Shown here: piece by piece, positions 34,551-45,753 of the stretch
How the letters are laid out: the number at the start of each line of letters is the position of its first letter
Position numbering within the stretch: position 1 is the first letter of the stretch
Origin: Flavobacterium sp. KS-LB2
GTDB lineage: Bacteria; Bacteroidota; Bacteroidia; Flavobacteriales; Flavobacteriaceae
Direction of reading: 5' to 3'
Length of the DNA: 64,000 nucleotides
NCBI RefSeq assembly: GCF_036895565.1
Contig: NZ_CP145904.1
Coordinates: 806,001 to 870,000, forward strand
The notes under the pieces: generated by a model
The model's database searches: none
The model's input: the letters and a program-made list of their open reading frames with translations, nothing else
What the model was told of the DNA's origin: nothing
Position numbers and translations under genes: made by a program

Positions 34551-37500
34551 TTAATTTTTAACTAGCAGGTTTTTTGTAAAATATTTACCATTTGCTAAGG
34601 TCATTTTTACAATATAAATTCCCTGAACATTTGGAGCCTTCAAATCAACTGTATTTTGATTAGTATTTACAGTAAGTAACAAACTTCCTATAGCATTAAA
34701 CATTTCAATACGAGCATTTTGTAATCTACTAGAGCTAACATTAGTGATCAATTGAAAATCCGCATTACCTCTAACAGGGTTTGGAGCAATCCTTATATAC
34801 TCTTCTTCTACTGTTGGAGACAAAGTTAATGGACAGGTAGTGATTAATGTTCCGTCTAATTTAGTAGCTACTGCATAATAGGTTCCATTCAAAGCACCAT
34901 TTTCTTTAAAATACTGGTTCGTTTGACTAGGAACTAAAGCACCATTTTTATACCAGCTATAAGATTTAAAACTCCTAGAACTATTATCAAAGAAAATAAT
35001 ATCTTCAAATTGTTTTCTAATTAAGTTTGGCTGTCTGTTCACAAGTGGTAAGACAACTATTGGAGCTGGCTTGTAATTATTATTTCCTAACTGAGAAGCG
35101 GTAATAGTTACCGAACCATAATTCAACAAATTCAATGCATTTCCAGAAACAGAAACACTGTTACTATTCGAGGAAGTATAACTTACTGGTAAACCAGTAT
35201 TAGATGTAGCTGTTAAAACAACAGTAGTTTCACCTTCGCAACCTAAATCGAAAATTTGATTCCAAGTGATCAGTTGATCAGCTTTAGTAATGCTAAAGGT
35301 AGCGTCTACAAACGTAATGCTGTAATTAGCATTTAAAGCTAACGTATTTTGATTAATTGTATAAGTTCCTACATTCTCCCCAACAACTCTTGTTAAAGCT
35401 CCTGTAAAAGTATCTCCACTAACTAAACTTGGAGAAAAGCTATAAGTAAGAGTAGGATCTACAGTGCCATATACTTTAGTTTTAGCATTCGCAGTTACTG
35501 TTATTGGTTTCGCAGTAATACTAAAGTTAGCTCCCAAATAAGTAATTAAATATTTATCACCAGCTGAAAGTGTACCTTGATTGATAGCATAACTACCAAT
35601 ATTTTCACCAGCAGTTCTAGTTAAATTTCCTGTAAAAGTATCTCCCGGCAATAAGTTTGGAATTACATTAAATTTTAAAATAGGATCGTTTTGTCCATAT
35701 ACCTTCGTTTGAGATGGAGTAGGTATAACAGTAATCGGTATTTGGTTTAATTTTAAAATATAACTTTTGGAAGTAGTACAACTATTTTCATCAGTAGCCG
35801 TAACAGTAAAATTACTATCAGCGACCTGAGTTGAAGTTCCTGTAATAGTACCATTTGATGCTAGTACAAAACCTGAAGGTAAACTACCAACTGTTACTGT
35901 ATACGTTTTTGTTCCAATACCTCCTGACGCATTAAGCGTTTGAGTGTATAATGTACCATAATCGTATCCAGGTAGAGTTGTAGTTGTGAAACTTAATTCT
36001 GAAGGCTGTGTAATTGTAAAACTTTGCGAAGCCGTACAAGCGTTTGCATCAGTAACCGTCACAGTGTAAGTACCAACTGATAGTCCAGTAGCCGTAGGAG
36101 CTGTACCACCACTAGGCGCCCAAGAATAAGTATATGGACCACTTCCACCAGAAACAGCTACTGTAACTGAACCATTAGAACCAGCGTTACAAGATACATT
36201 GGTTTGAGCACTAGGAGTTGCTACTAGAGCAGAAGGTTCTGTAATTGTAAAACTTTGAGTAGCAGTACAAGCGTTTGCATCAGTAACCGTCACAGTATAA
36301 GTACCTGCTGATAGTCCAGTTGCAGTAGCAGCTGTTCCCCCACTTGGTGTCCAAGAATAGGTATATCCAGCTGTTCCACCAGAAACAGCTACTGTAGCTG
36401 AACCATTAGTTCCACCATTACAAGATAAATTGGTTTGTGCTACTGGATTTGCCATAAGAGCAGAAGGTTCTGTAATTGTAAAACTTTGTGTAGCTGTACA
36501 AGCGTTTGCATCAGTAACCATCACAGTATAAGTTCCTGCTGATAGTCCAGTTGCAGTAGCAGCCGTTCCACCGCTTGGTGCCCAAGAATAAGTATATCCA
36601 GCTGTTCCACCAGAAACAGCTACTGAAGCCGAACCATTCGAACCACCATTATAAGATACATTGGTTTGTGAAGCTGTTGAAATACTAAATGCTGGTGGCT
36701 GGGTGATTGTAAAATTACGTGTTGCTGAACATCCGTTAGCGTCAGTCACAGTTACTGTATAACTTCCTGCAGATAGTCCTGAAGCTGTAGCAGCCGTTCC
36801 ACCAGAAGGTGACCAAGAATAAGTATAACCTGGTGCACCGCCAGAAGGAGAAACTGAAGCCGAACCATTCGAACCACCATTACAAGATACATTGGTTTGT
36901 GAAGCTGTTGAAATACTAAATGCTGGTGGCTGGGTGATTGTAAAATTACGTGTTGCTGAACATCCGTTAGCGTCAGTCACAGTTACTGTATAACTTCCTG
37001 CAGATAGTCCTGAAGCTGTAGCAGCCGTTCCACCAGAAGGTGACCAAGAATAAGTATAACCTGGTGTTCCGCCAGAAGGAGAAACTGAAGCAGAACCATT
37101 CGAACCACCATTACAAGATACATTGGTTTGTGAAGCTGTTGCAGTACTAAATGCTGGTGGCTGGGTGATTGTGAAATTACGTGTTGCCGAACATCCGTTA
37201 GCGTCAGTCACAGTTACTGTATAACTTCCTGCAGCCAAACCGCTAGCTGTAGCAGCCGTCCCACCAGAAGGTGACCAAAAATACGTATAACCTGGTGTTC
37301 CGCCAGAAGGAGAAACTGAAGCCGAACCATTAGAACCACCATTACAAGATACATTGGTTTGTGAAGCTGTTGCAGTACTAAATGCTGGTGGCTGGGTGAT
37401 TGTGAAATTACGTGTTGCCGAACATCCGTTAGCGTCAGTCACAGTTACCGTATAACTTCCTGCTGATAGTCCTGAAGCTGTAGGAGCCGTTCCACCAGAA

Positions 37501-40500
37501 GGTGACCAAGAATAAGTATAACCTGGTGCACCGCCAGAAGGAGAAACTGAAGCCGAACCATTCGAACCACCATTACAAGATACATTGGTTTGTGAAGCTG
37601 TTGCAGTACTAAATGCTGGTGGCTGGGTGATTGTGAAATTACGTGTTGCCGTAGATCCGTTAGCATCGGTTACTGTTACCGTATAACTTCCCGCAGCCAG
37701 ACCGGTCGCTGTAGCAGCCGTTCCGCCCGAAGGGGACCAAGAATAAGTATAACCTGATGCTCCACCAGTTGGAGTTACTGAAGCAGAACCATTTGTTCCG
37801 CCATTACAAGATACATTAGTTTGTGAAGCTGTTGCCGTGCTGATGACTGTTTGAGTATAGGTAATTGAGAACTGACTTGTAGCGGTGTTGCTATTTGTGG
37901 CGTCATCCTGCGCTACGTTAGTCGCAATGTTGATCGTTACTACGCCATTCGTCGCTGGCGTGGCATAAAAAGTATAAGTTGTTCCGCTTCCTGAAAATCC
38001 ACTGATGGTGGCATTTGCTGGTGTAATATCTCCTGCTACAAATCCGGTTACCGTCTCCGAAAAAGTAACTGTAAATGGAATTGGTGAAGTACTGGTTGAT
38101 CCGCCAGTAGCACCTGCAGTACTCGTAATCACAACGGATGGACCCTGCGAGTCAACCGTAAAAGTATTGGTTGTACTGTTTGCGCTCACTGCATTACCAA
38201 TTACCTGTGCAGTCGCATAAACCGTATGCGAACCTTTTGCCAGTGCTGCCGGCTGCGTAAGTGACCAGTTCCCGCCTGTTGCTGTCGTAGTACCTAAAGA
38301 TGCTCCATCTACATAAACCGTAACGGTTGCATCTGCCGTTGCAGTTCCTATATAAGTTGGGGCGGTCGTACTGATTAAACTGCCATTGGAAGGGTTGGCT
38401 ACTGTTGGAGGGGTGCTAGTTGGTGCTGACCTTAACTCTTTATAAGAAAACTGGTCAACAGCCATATAGTTCTGAGTACCCAATAATTCTACAGCAAACT
38501 CGTCAATATCTGTAGAAGACAACGTTCCAGTTACAAAAACACGATGCCAATTCCCTCCCAAAGCATCCGGAGTTTGATTAAATGTTACAGAAGTATAAGT
38601 TCCTTCGGCAACTTGTAAACCATTGCGTTTACCAATAATTTTTATTTGGGTTCCATAAGGTAAAACAGGTTGAGAACCCGCATTGGCAGATGGCCAAACA
38701 TCAATAGAAACCAATTTAAAGATCTCATGATTGTTGGTTTTTAACCCGCCTACATTTCCGGAAAGATCCGCTCCGAACCCTGTATCCGTGTATCCCGCAG
38801 ACGGCGGACTATCAGAGCCATAATCTCGAATATTTTGACCAATAAAATTGCCGGTTAATGTGAAGTTTACAGTAGAAGAAGTAAAACTTGTATTGTTATT
38901 TCCTAAGTTCTCAAAATCATAAATCGCCTGATACCCTGTTGAGCCGGAAACTACTGCGCCTAATTTACTACTCTCTACTGCTGTACCAAAAGCAGTTCCG
39001 TCCCCTGGTGTTACTTCAAAGCTGATGTATTTATCGGCATCAGCTGAAACTAGGGTATAAGTGACAGATGTTGCAGATGCTATAGCTGTTTTATTTAATC
39101 CGGAGCTATTATCCGAACGGTACCATTTAAACGTAGTGCCACTCTCGGTATTATTTTCTGCATCTGTATAAGTATAGGTTCCTGTTAGAGTTTGTCCTAT
39201 AGTATGTGTACCGGAAATAGAAACCGAGGTAGCTGTTGGTGCATTATTTCCCGTAGGCACTGGTGGACCAACCTTTATAGAATTAACGCTATGATTTGTC
39301 GAAGATTGGTTTTCTAAATATCCTCCCGAAGTAATATAGAAACGTACTTCGTCAACATTACTAAATGATGAATTTAGAAAAATTGTTATAGGATCAAAAG
39401 CAGCACTATTATATCCTTCAAAGGTAGTTGAAGCAACTTCGTTACCATTTCTAAATCCTTTTACAGTATTAGTAAAGGAAGCTGATTCGCCCCAATTATG
39501 ATATTCAAATTGATTAAGTTTAAACTCACTTCCATCAGCAGATTTAATTGCCATTCCTTTAGAACCTGCATTATTTTTATTGGTTAATCCTGAATAAGAT
39601 CCAGAAATAGTGCTCATAAAAGTGCTGTTTTCCCAAGATAAAGGACTTACAAATGTTCCATTACTATCAGAAATATTATAAATTTTAATATCAATATCAG
39701 CTATAGCTTGCGATCCACCTTCTCCATCACTGGCAATATTATCAACAGTAATAGCTGTTGAATTACTCGTAAATGTCAATGTAGGTGAACTACTTAGTAA
39801 AACTCCTTCTGCTAGATCGTTGATTGTAATTGTATAATTTTTTTCAAAACTTAAACCACCTTGACCTGTCGTTCTTATACGAATAGAATAAGAAGATTTA
39901 GTTTGGAAATCAGGACTTGCAATGATTTTTAATTCGTTGCCAATAATATTAAAAGCTCCATTATCAGTGTCTCCTGTTCCTGAAATTAGGGTATAAGTAA
40001 ATGTGTTTCCGGAATCTGCATCGGTAGAAGATAATGTTCCTACAGTTGAATTTGCTGCTATATTTTCGTTGATAGAACTAGAAGAAAGCGTAATGTTGGT
40101 TGGAGCAGTGTTGGTTGGAGCTGAACCCGGCACAATTTCAACTTCAAAAATAAGGTCAAAATTATTCTTGGCGACACCATCTTGATACAAGACACCTCCT
40201 GCATAAAAACTCTCATATACATTAGGCGATGATCGATTACCATAATACAAAGTAATTTTGTTAGCATCCGATCCCTCAAAGCTAAATGTATAAGCCTGCC
40301 CGCTAGTTACTGAAATATTCAGAGAAGAAACGTCAATAGTTGTAAAATCTGTACCAGTTGTAGCAACCACTAGAGAAGTTTTAGGTATTGTGATTGTTCC
40401 TAATAAATTTCCAGACAAACCACTCCCCTGTCTAATTGTTAATGTACGATCAAAAGGATTTGAATCCTCATTATACAATACTCTAATTTTAGAGAGCTTA

Positions 40501-41468
40501 CCACTCTGGCAAGCTGTAAAACTTTGTCCTAAAAGATCGTAAAAATTTTCACTTTGAGTAGATACATCTGTTAATGTGGCAGAAATTGTACAATCAGTGG
40601 CTGTAGGCGAACCTATGGTAAAACTTTTCTGTTTACCGGCACCAAATCCAGCATAAAAATTTTGTGGTGTATCTGCACTTGAAGATGAAGTCCACCTACT
40701 TGGAGTAATAATATCTGCGAGCCAATCTGCTTTCGAGCCACTGGTCATACCAGCTAGTGGACTATAGCTTATATTAGGAAATCTTGCTGTTCTAGACGTA
40801 AAGAAACCTATAGAATTTCCAACTGGCAAAGTACTCGGCAATTCACAATATCCTGAACTAGTTTTAAGAAAACAACTACAACTAGTGGTGCCAGGATCAT
40901 AAGACCAACCGTTAGAACTATTGATTGCAGTGGTGGTTATGTTGTTAAAGGCAAAAATAAATGTGGGTGTAGTGGCACTGCCTTGATAGATCAATAACTG
41001 ATCGCCAGTATCCTTATTCCAAGGTGACGAAACCCCGGTTGATACCCAACCACTCGTTGTAAGTTCAGTGGTGGGTACCACTGTACCATCTGGTTCAGAC
41101 ACACTAATTGTCTTACTTGCAGTGCTGGTATCCAGTTTGAATATCATCACAGTACCCGCTGGAATCACCGCTGACGGAACAAACTTAATAGTTCCATCAA
41201 AATTCTGACTTATGAAACTGCCTGGGGATCCGTTTAACCAACCGCAATCAGTAATAAAGATTTCTTCATTAGCTGGTATAGCAGCCAATGCAACAATTGC
41301 AAATTGACGCGTTGGATCCGTAAATATAGTCGGAGTACTATAGCCATCTGGTCCGGCATTCATTCCTATAACGGCCAAATCCCCTGGAGATAAAGATGCA
41401 CTAACATTTGTTGAGAAAATACAAAGCAGTCCTAATAAAATAAAAGTAAAGTTTTTTTTCATCAGCAT
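34551..41468 (-). CDS. Giant T9SS-secreted adhesin with SprB repeats
   Basis: A 2305-residue secreted protein. After a signal peptide (ends NVSAS) comes an N-terminal domain of the DLAVIGMN / ANEEIFITDCGW type. A cadherin-like unit follows at about 450-560 (NITLSSSSINENIAANSTVG, FTYTLISGTGDTDNGAFNI). Bacterial Ig-like units lie at about 1020-1200. Residues about 1206-1825 are eight 77-residue SprB repeats (TNVSCNGGSNGSASV, GYTYSWSPSGGTA, YTVTVTDANGCSATRNFTI). Two MBG-type domains follow at about 1905-2065 (TKVYGQNDPILKF, TKVYGTVDPTLTY). The end is a T9SS type-A sorting domain (GIYIVKMTLANGKYFTKNLLVKN). SprB is the mobile gliding adhesin of Flavobacterium johnsoniae; this protein shares only the repeat type. 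Surface adhesion or gliding is the likely role. Confidence 0.92.
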   Translation of the reverse strand: MLMKKNFTFILLGLLCIFSTNVSASLSPGDLAVIGMNAGPDGYSTPTIFTDPTRQFAIVALAAIPANEEIFITDCGWLNGSPGSFISQNFDGTIKFVPSAVIPAGTVMIFKLDTSTASKTISVSEPDGTVVPTTELTTSGWVSTGVSSPWNKDTGDQLLIYQGSATTPTFIFAFNNITTTAINSSNGWSYDPGTTSCSCFLKTSSGYCELPSTLPVGNSIGFFTSRTARFPNISYSPLAGMTSGSKADWLADIITPSRWTSSSSADTPQNFYAGFGAGKQKSFTIGSPTATDCTISATLTDVSTQSENFYDLLGQSFTACQSGKLSKIRVLYNEDSNPFDRTLTIRQGSGLSGNLLGTITIPKTSLVVATTGTDFTTIDVSSLNISVTSGQAYTFSFEGSDANKITLYYGNRSSPNVYESFYAGGVLYQDGVAKNNFDLIFEVEIVPGSAPTNTAPTNITLSSSSINENIAANSTVGTLSSTDADSGNTFTYTLISGTGDTDNGAFNIIGNELKIIASPDFQTKSSYSIRIRTTGQGGLSFEKNYTITINDLAEGVLLSSSPTLTFTSNSTAITVDNIASDGEGGSQAIADIDIKIYNISDSNGTFVSPLSWENSTFMSTISGSYSGLTNKNNAGSKGMAIKSADGSEFKLNQFEYHNWGESASFTNTVKGFRNGNEVASTTFEGYNSAAFDPITIFLNSSFSNVDEVRFYITSGGYLENQSSTNHSVNSIKVGPPVPTGNNAPTATSVSISGTHTIGQTLTGTYTYTDAENNTESGTTFKWYRSDNSSGLNKTAIASATSVTYTLVSADADKYISFEVTPGDGTAFGTAVESSKLGAVVSGSTGYQAIYDFENLGNNNTSFTSSTVNFTLTGNFIGQNIRDYGSDSPPSAGYTDTGFGADLSGNVGGLKTNNHEIFKLVSIDVWPSANAGSQPVLPYGTQIKIIGKRNGLQVAEGTYTSVTFNQTPDALGGNWHRVFVTGTLSSTDIDEFAVELLGTQNYMAVDQFSYKELRSAPTSTPPTVANPSNGSLISTTAPTYIGTATADATVTVYVDGASLGTTTATGGNWSLTQPAALAKGSHTVYATAQVIGNAVSANSTTNTFTVDSQGPSVVITSTAGATGGSTSTSPIPFTVTFSETVTGFVAGDITPANATISGFSGSGTTYTFYATPATNGVVTINIATNVAQDDATNSNTATSQFSITYTQTVISTATASQTNVSCNGGTNGSASVTPTGGASGYTYSWSPSGGTAATATGLAAGSYTVTVTDANGSTATRNFTITQPPAFSTATASQTNVSCNGGSNGSASVSPSGGAPGYTYSWSPSGGTAPTASGLSAGSYTVTVTDANGCSATRNFTITQPPAFSTATASQTNVSCNGGSNGSASVSPSGGTPGYTYFWSPSGGTAATASGLAAGSYTVTVTDANGCSATRNFTITQPPAFSTATASQTNVSCNGGSNGSASVSPSGGTPGYTYSWSPSGGTAATASGLSAGSYTVTVTDANGCSATRNFTITQPPAFSISTASQTNVSCNGGSNGSASVSPSGGAPGYTYSWSPSGGTAATASGLSAGSYTVTVTDANGCSATRNFTITQPPAFSISTASQTNVSYNGGSNGSASVAVSGGTAGYTYSWAPSGGTAATATGLSAGTYTVMVTDANACTATQSFTITEPSALMANPVAQTNLSCNGGTNGSATVAVSGGTAGYTYSWTPSGGTAATATGLSAGTYTVTVTDANACTATQSFTITEPSALVATPSAQTNVSCNAGSNGSVTVAVSGGSGPYTYSWAPSGGTAPTATGLSVGTYTVTVTDANACTASQSFTITQPSELSFTTTTLPGYDYGTLYTQTLNASGGIGTKTYTVTVGSLPSGFVLASNGTITGTSTQVADSNFTVTATDENSCTTSKSYILKLNQIPITVIPTPSQTKVYGQNDPILKFNVIPNLLPGDTFTGNLTRTAGENIGSYAINQGTLSAGDKYLITYLGANFSITAKPITVTANAKTKVYGTVDPTLTYSFSPSLVSGDTFTGALTRVVGENVGTYTINQNTLALNANYSITFVDATFSITKADQLITWNQIFDLGCEGETTVVLTATSNTGLPVSYTSSNSNSVSVSGNALNLLNYGSVTITASQLGNNNYKPAPIVVLPLVNRQPNLIRKQFEDIIFFDNSSRSFKSYSWYKNGALVPSQTNQYFKENGALNGTYYAVATKLDGTLITTCPLTLSPTVEEEYIRIAPNPVRGNADFQLITNVSSSRLQNARIEMFNAIGSLLLTVNTNQNTVDLKAPNVQGIYIVKMTLANGKYFTKNLLVKN
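35990..37850 (-). repeat. Eight tandem 231-bp repeats encoding SprB units
   Basis: The DNA repeats with a period of exactly 231 bp (for example TGCTGGTGGC at 36690 and again at 36921). The middle copies (about 36690-37640) are almost identical, while the outer copies have diverged, a pattern of recent internal expansion. The sixth unit has lost the conserved Cys (SYNGG instead of SCNGG). Confidence 0.9.
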
Positions 41469-42180
41469 TTTAATTTTAATTTAGTTTTTATATTTAAGAA
41501 GTGGATTGTTTAATCAAATCTAAAGAATCAAATTTCCCAAAAATGATTGTTCTTTAATTATTCAGCATTAAATAATCAAAATTTAAAACAAATGTATATT
41601 GTAGCACTTTCAGCTCCTTGTTTTTTACGATTGATTTAAAGTAAAAAGAGAATAACTTATAATTTACTTCTTGTAATTAAACTATTTTAAGTTGTTTAGT
41701 ATTAATGATGATCATAATTAATTTTTCACTTTTTCATACTAATGATTTGGATTCATTTTTGCTATTAAATTAAATCAAGATTATAGGTAGACATCATCTC
41801 TTTATTTTAAATTCCTGTGATTGTTGACAATAAGTAGGTTTACTTCTAATCATGAATAATTATTATGATAGCACGTTTATAAATTAGTTAACAAATTAAT
41901 TTATTATTCGAATGTTAATGAATCATAGTTCTAATTAAAGCAGATCAAAAATTAAAATAAAGAATTTTTTACTATAATATTTTGACTTAAATAAGTATCT
42001 TCTTAAATGTATTAAAAATATTCTTTTTTGAATTTTTTTATAATTTACATTACCTTCAGTAGTTTTGAGTTTAAAATTTTTAGTAAATTATAGTTTCCAT
42101 TTTTATTTTGTTACATGAAATTTGTATTAATTTGCGTTCTGTCCCACTATTATAAGTATTACTCATAAAATAAAATTTAG
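41469..42180. other. Divergent intergenic region
   Basis: A 712-bp AT-rich gap between the minus-strand adhesin gene and the plus-strand kinase gene; both promoters must lie here. I see no gene, RNA or clear operator. Confidence 0.5.
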
Positions 42181-45100
42181 ATGAATAGCTTGTTGTCAAA
42201 TATAAATCCATCGATGAATGTTTTAGATATTGATTTATTAAAATTAAAAAGTGATTTTGAGAGAATTTTACTGTTAGTATCAGATGTTTGTAAAGTATCT
42301 GATGTATTTATTACTTTGGAGCCTGGTACAGGTTCTGTAATACCATTTAAAATTGGTTTAAAAGGATTTTCATTTGCTAATGAATTTAGCTGTTTTAAAT
42401 CTCTTATTGAGGAGAATAGGGATATAATTGTTTCTGATTTGAAAAATGATTTGCGGTTCAAAAGGATTGATTCTAAAAATACTTTTAACTTTTTTGCTGG
42501 ATTTCCTGTAAATACTTCTTCTCATTGTTTAGTTGGAACGATTTGTATTTTAAATAAAGAGCCTAAGGAACTGTCTTCAATAGAATTGATAATTTTAAAT
42601 CATGTCCGGTTAGAAATTGAATCTTTGTTGCAGGTTCATGTTGAAAACCTAAAGTTATTAAGTGTATTTGGCGAAAGCAAAAATCAATTTCAATTATTAA
42701 TAGAAAATTCAAAAGAAATTTTCTTTCAACTCGACTTGGATGGCAATTTTACTTATGTATCGCAAAACTGGACTCCTTTAGTAGGTCATTCCATTGAAGA
42801 AATTTTAGGGCAAAATTTCAGCCCCTACATTCATCCGGATGATGTTGATTCTTGTTTTGTTTTTTTAAATGATATTTTAGGGAAAAAAGATGATAAAAAG
42901 GAACATATTTACAGAGTATTGCATAAGGATGGACATTATGTTTGGCACTCTTGTAAAGTTGGATTATTGGAAAATAAAGATGGTACTTTTTATGCTGGTG
43001 CGGCAAGGGAAATAACGAAATATGTAGAAGGACAAAATAAGCTAAAAGAACAAAAAGAATTTTATGAAAAAATACTAGATGGATTACCTACGGGTGTCGC
43101 AGTTTACGATAGTGAGTTCAGATATCAATATCTAAATCCAGCAGCTATTAAAAATCCAGAATTGAGGCAATTTGCGATAGGTAAAACTAATTTGCAATAC
43201 GAACAACATGCTGGAAGAGATCGATCATTTGCTGAAAATAGGCAACTTAAGTTTGAAGAAGCGATTTTAAAAAAGCAGACGATTACGTGGGAGGATACTA
43301 TTCATGCTAAAAGCGGACAAATTTCGCATCATAGTCGAAAAATAACTCCTGTGTTTAATGCAAATGGAACACTTGAAATGTTAATTGGTTTTGGAATAGA
43401 TGTCACAAAGAGTAAAGAGATTCAAGAGGAAATACTAAAAAGTAAACAACTGATTAGTAGTATATTGCAGAATGTTGCAGTCGGAATTTTAGTTCAAGGA
43501 CCACAATCAGAAATAGTAGAAAACAATAAAGCGGCTTGCGAAATGTTGGGGCTTACTCAAGATCAATTGCTTGGTAAAACTTCTTTTGATGATTACTGGA
43601 GAGTAATTCATTTGGACGGTACTAATTTTAAACCTGAAGATCATCCAGTTCCAAGAGCAATTAAACATTTGAAACCAATGAATAATATTGTTATGGGAGT
43701 TCATCGGCCTTTAACAAATGATTTAGTTTGGTTATTAGTGGATGCTATACCTGTATTCGGAAACAACAAAGAGCTACTTTACGTGGTTTGTTCCTTCAAT
43801 GATATAACTACCCAAAAGAAGGCCGAATATGCTCTAAAACAAAGTAACGAAAGATTTATTTATTCCAGTATGGCTACATCCGATGCGATATGGGATTGGG
43901 ATATTGTAACTGGGAAAATATTTGTTGGAGGAAGCTATGCAACCCTTTTTGGACACCAATTTGAGAATAATATTATAACGGATAACGAATGTGAAGACTT
44001 TGTACATCCAGATGACAGAGATGATTATTTTAAAAGTATTGACGATGCAATAGCCGGAAAAGTTACAAAATGGTCTGGTGAATACCGTTATTTAAAATCT
44101 GATTCAACCTATGCGGATGTTAGAGATAAAGCAATAATTATTCGAGATAATCAGGGTAATGCTACTCGTATGATTGGCGCCATGCAAGATATCTCTTTAG
44201 AAAAAAAACTAAAAGACGAATTACAGCAAAGCGAAGAACAGTTCAAAGGAGCTTTTAAATATTCTAGTATTGGAATGGCTATTGTTGATTCTACAGGCCA
44301 TTGGAAAGTAGTAAACAGTCAAATAGTTCAAATCTTGGGGTATACTCTAGAAGAACTAAATGCATTAACTTTTTCAGACCTTACCCATCCTGACGATCTA
44401 GAGGAAGATTTAGTCAATTTAAAGTTAATGACTTCTGGATTAATTTCTAGTTATACAAGGGAAAAAAAATATTTGCATAAAAATAAATCAATAGTTTGGG
44501 GGCATTTATCAGTATCTCTGGTAAAAGACAGTGTGGGTAACCCAATCCATTTTATTTTTCAAATTGTGGATATCACCATTAAAAAAAGGATAGAAGAGGC
44601 AAACAAATTACTAATAGATGAAAATAATAAAAACAAAGCGATCCAGTTGAATGAAGCTAAAAACATGTATCGTCTTTTAGCTGACAATATGGTTGATTTA
44701 GTTTGTGTTCATAGTTTAGATGCTAATTTTCAATATGTTTCCCCATCGATTTCTCATATATTAGGCTACAGTCCTGAAGATTTAATTGGATTATCTCCTT
44801 TTGAATTCGTGCATCCTGAAGATGTAGTTAACCTTCAAAAGAGTATTACAGGTTTCATAACTGAACAGGAAGATATTTCAGCTAAAACGCGATTTAGAAA
44901 TAAAGAGGGCGAGTATATTTGGTGTGAAACCAAAGCAAGTTTAGTGAAAGAAAATGGTATTCCTGTTAGTTTTCATTCTTCTACTAGAGATATTACACAA
45001 GGGAAGGAAGCAGAATTAGCTATTAGAAAAGCATTAAATCAAGAGCGGGAATTGAATGAATTAAGGACTAATTTGGTTTCAACTATTTCACATGAATTCC

Positions 45101-45753
45101 GAACCCCAATGACAACGATACGGGCAAGTGCTGAGTTGATAATGATGTATTTAGATAATCAAAAGTTAGAAAATTATTCGCTTTTGAATAAAAGGGTTAA
45201 TATCATTGTTGGTGAAATTGATCGAATAGTTGAATTGATGAATACAGTATTAGTGATTTCTAAAAATGATCTTGGAAAAACAAATTTTTCTCCCATTACT
45301 TTTGACTTAAAGCAAACCTGTCTGGATGTTATTGAAGTAAGTGATTTTGATCAAAAAGAAGGAAGAAAAGTAAAAACATCATTTAGTGGAGTTACAATTC
45401 CCATATTTGCCGATAAAAGCCTCATGGAATACATTCTTTTTAATGTATTGAATAATGCATTTAAATATTCTCAAGGATTTGGAGGGGATATAATTCTTAA
45501 TCTTTTTACTACTACAAAGGCAATCATAATTGAAATTATTGACTTTGGTATTGGGATTCCTAAGGAAGATCAAGTAAAATTATTTAATACCTTTTTCAGA
45601 GCAAGCAATACCAATGGTATTCAAGGCACTGGTTTAGGTCTCTATATTGTTAAAACCTTCACAGAGAGAAATTCAGGTTCAATACAAATAGAAAGTGAGT
45701 TGGGGAAAGGGACAAAAGTAACATTGCAGTTTCCCAGGCCAAAATTAAAATAG
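42181..45753 (+). CDS. Soluble GAF-PAS(6)-histidine kinase (kinase 1)
   Basis: A 1190-residue cytoplasmic sensor kinase without membrane segments. A GAF-like domain at about 10-150 is followed by six PAS domains near 170-285, 290-415, 420-545, 555-680 (SDAIWDWDIVTGKIFVGG), 690-810 and 830-945. The DHp domain has H971 in ISHEFRTPMTTIR. The HATPase domain carries the N-box NVLNNAFKYS, G1 DFGIGIP and G2 GTGLGL (near 1149). It should autophosphorylate on H971 and pass phosphate to the receiver encoded 83 bp downstream. It is paralogous along its whole length to the kinase at 49065; the kinase core is identical at DNA level. The signal is unknown, and no haem or flavin residues stand out. Confidence 0.93.
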   Translation: MNSLLSNINPSMNVLDIDLLKLKSDFERILLLVSDVCKVSDVFITLEPGTGSVIPFKIGLKGFSFANEFSCFKSLIEENRDIIVSDLKNDLRFKRIDSKNTFNFFAGFPVNTSSHCLVGTICILNKEPKELSSIELIILNHVRLEIESLLQVHVENLKLLSVFGESKNQFQLLIENSKEIFFQLDLDGNFTYVSQNWTPLVGHSIEEILGQNFSPYIHPDDVDSCFVFLNDILGKKDDKKEHIYRVLHKDGHYVWHSCKVGLLENKDGTFYAGAAREITKYVEGQNKLKEQKEFYEKILDGLPTGVAVYDSEFRYQYLNPAAIKNPELRQFAIGKTNLQYEQHAGRDRSFAENRQLKFEEAILKKQTITWEDTIHAKSGQISHHSRKITPVFNANGTLEMLIGFGIDVTKSKEIQEEILKSKQLISSILQNVAVGILVQGPQSEIVENNKAACEMLGLTQDQLLGKTSFDDYWRVIHLDGTNFKPEDHPVPRAIKHLKPMNNIVMGVHRPLTNDLVWLLVDAIPVFGNNKELLYVVCSFNDITTQKKAEYALKQSNERFIYSSMATSDAIWDWDIVTGKIFVGGSYATLFGHQFENNIITDNECEDFVHPDDRDDYFKSIDDAIAGKVTKWSGEYRYLKSDSTYADVRDKAIIIRDNQGNATRMIGAMQDISLEKKLKDELQQSEEQFKGAFKYSSIGMAIVDSTGHWKVVNSQIVQILGYTLEELNALTFSDLTHPDDLEEDLVNLKLMTSGLISSYTREKKYLHKNKSIVWGHLSVSLVKDSVGNPIHFIFQIVDITIKKRIEEANKLLIDENNKNKAIQLNEAKNMYRLLADNMVDLVCVHSLDANFQYVSPSISHILGYSPEDLIGLSPFEFVHPEDVVNLQKSITGFITEQEDISAKTRFRNKEGEYIWCETKASLVKENGIPVSFHSSTRDITQGKEAELAIRKALNQERELNELRTNLVSTISHEFRTPMTTIRASAELIMMYLDNQKLENYSLLNKRVNIIVGEIDRIVELMNTVLVISKNDLGKTNFSPITFDLKQTCLDVIEVSDFDQKEGRKVKTSFSGVTIPIFADKSLMEYILFNVLNNAFKYSQGFGGDIILNLFTTTKAIIIEIIDFGIGIPKEDQVKLFNTFFRASNTNGIQGTGLGLYIVKTFTERNSGSIQIESELGKGTKVTLQFPRPKLK

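Noticed and set aside
35990..37850. Regular 231-bp repeats considered as a CRISPR-like or satellite array
   Set aside because: They are in frame and encode SprB protein repeats inside a single ORF.
42100..42140. TTAATTTG near kinase 1 (also at 48961 near kinase 2) as a shared promoter box
   Set aside because: It misses the TAnnTTTG consensus, and the distances to the two start codons differ (about 47 and 97 bp).
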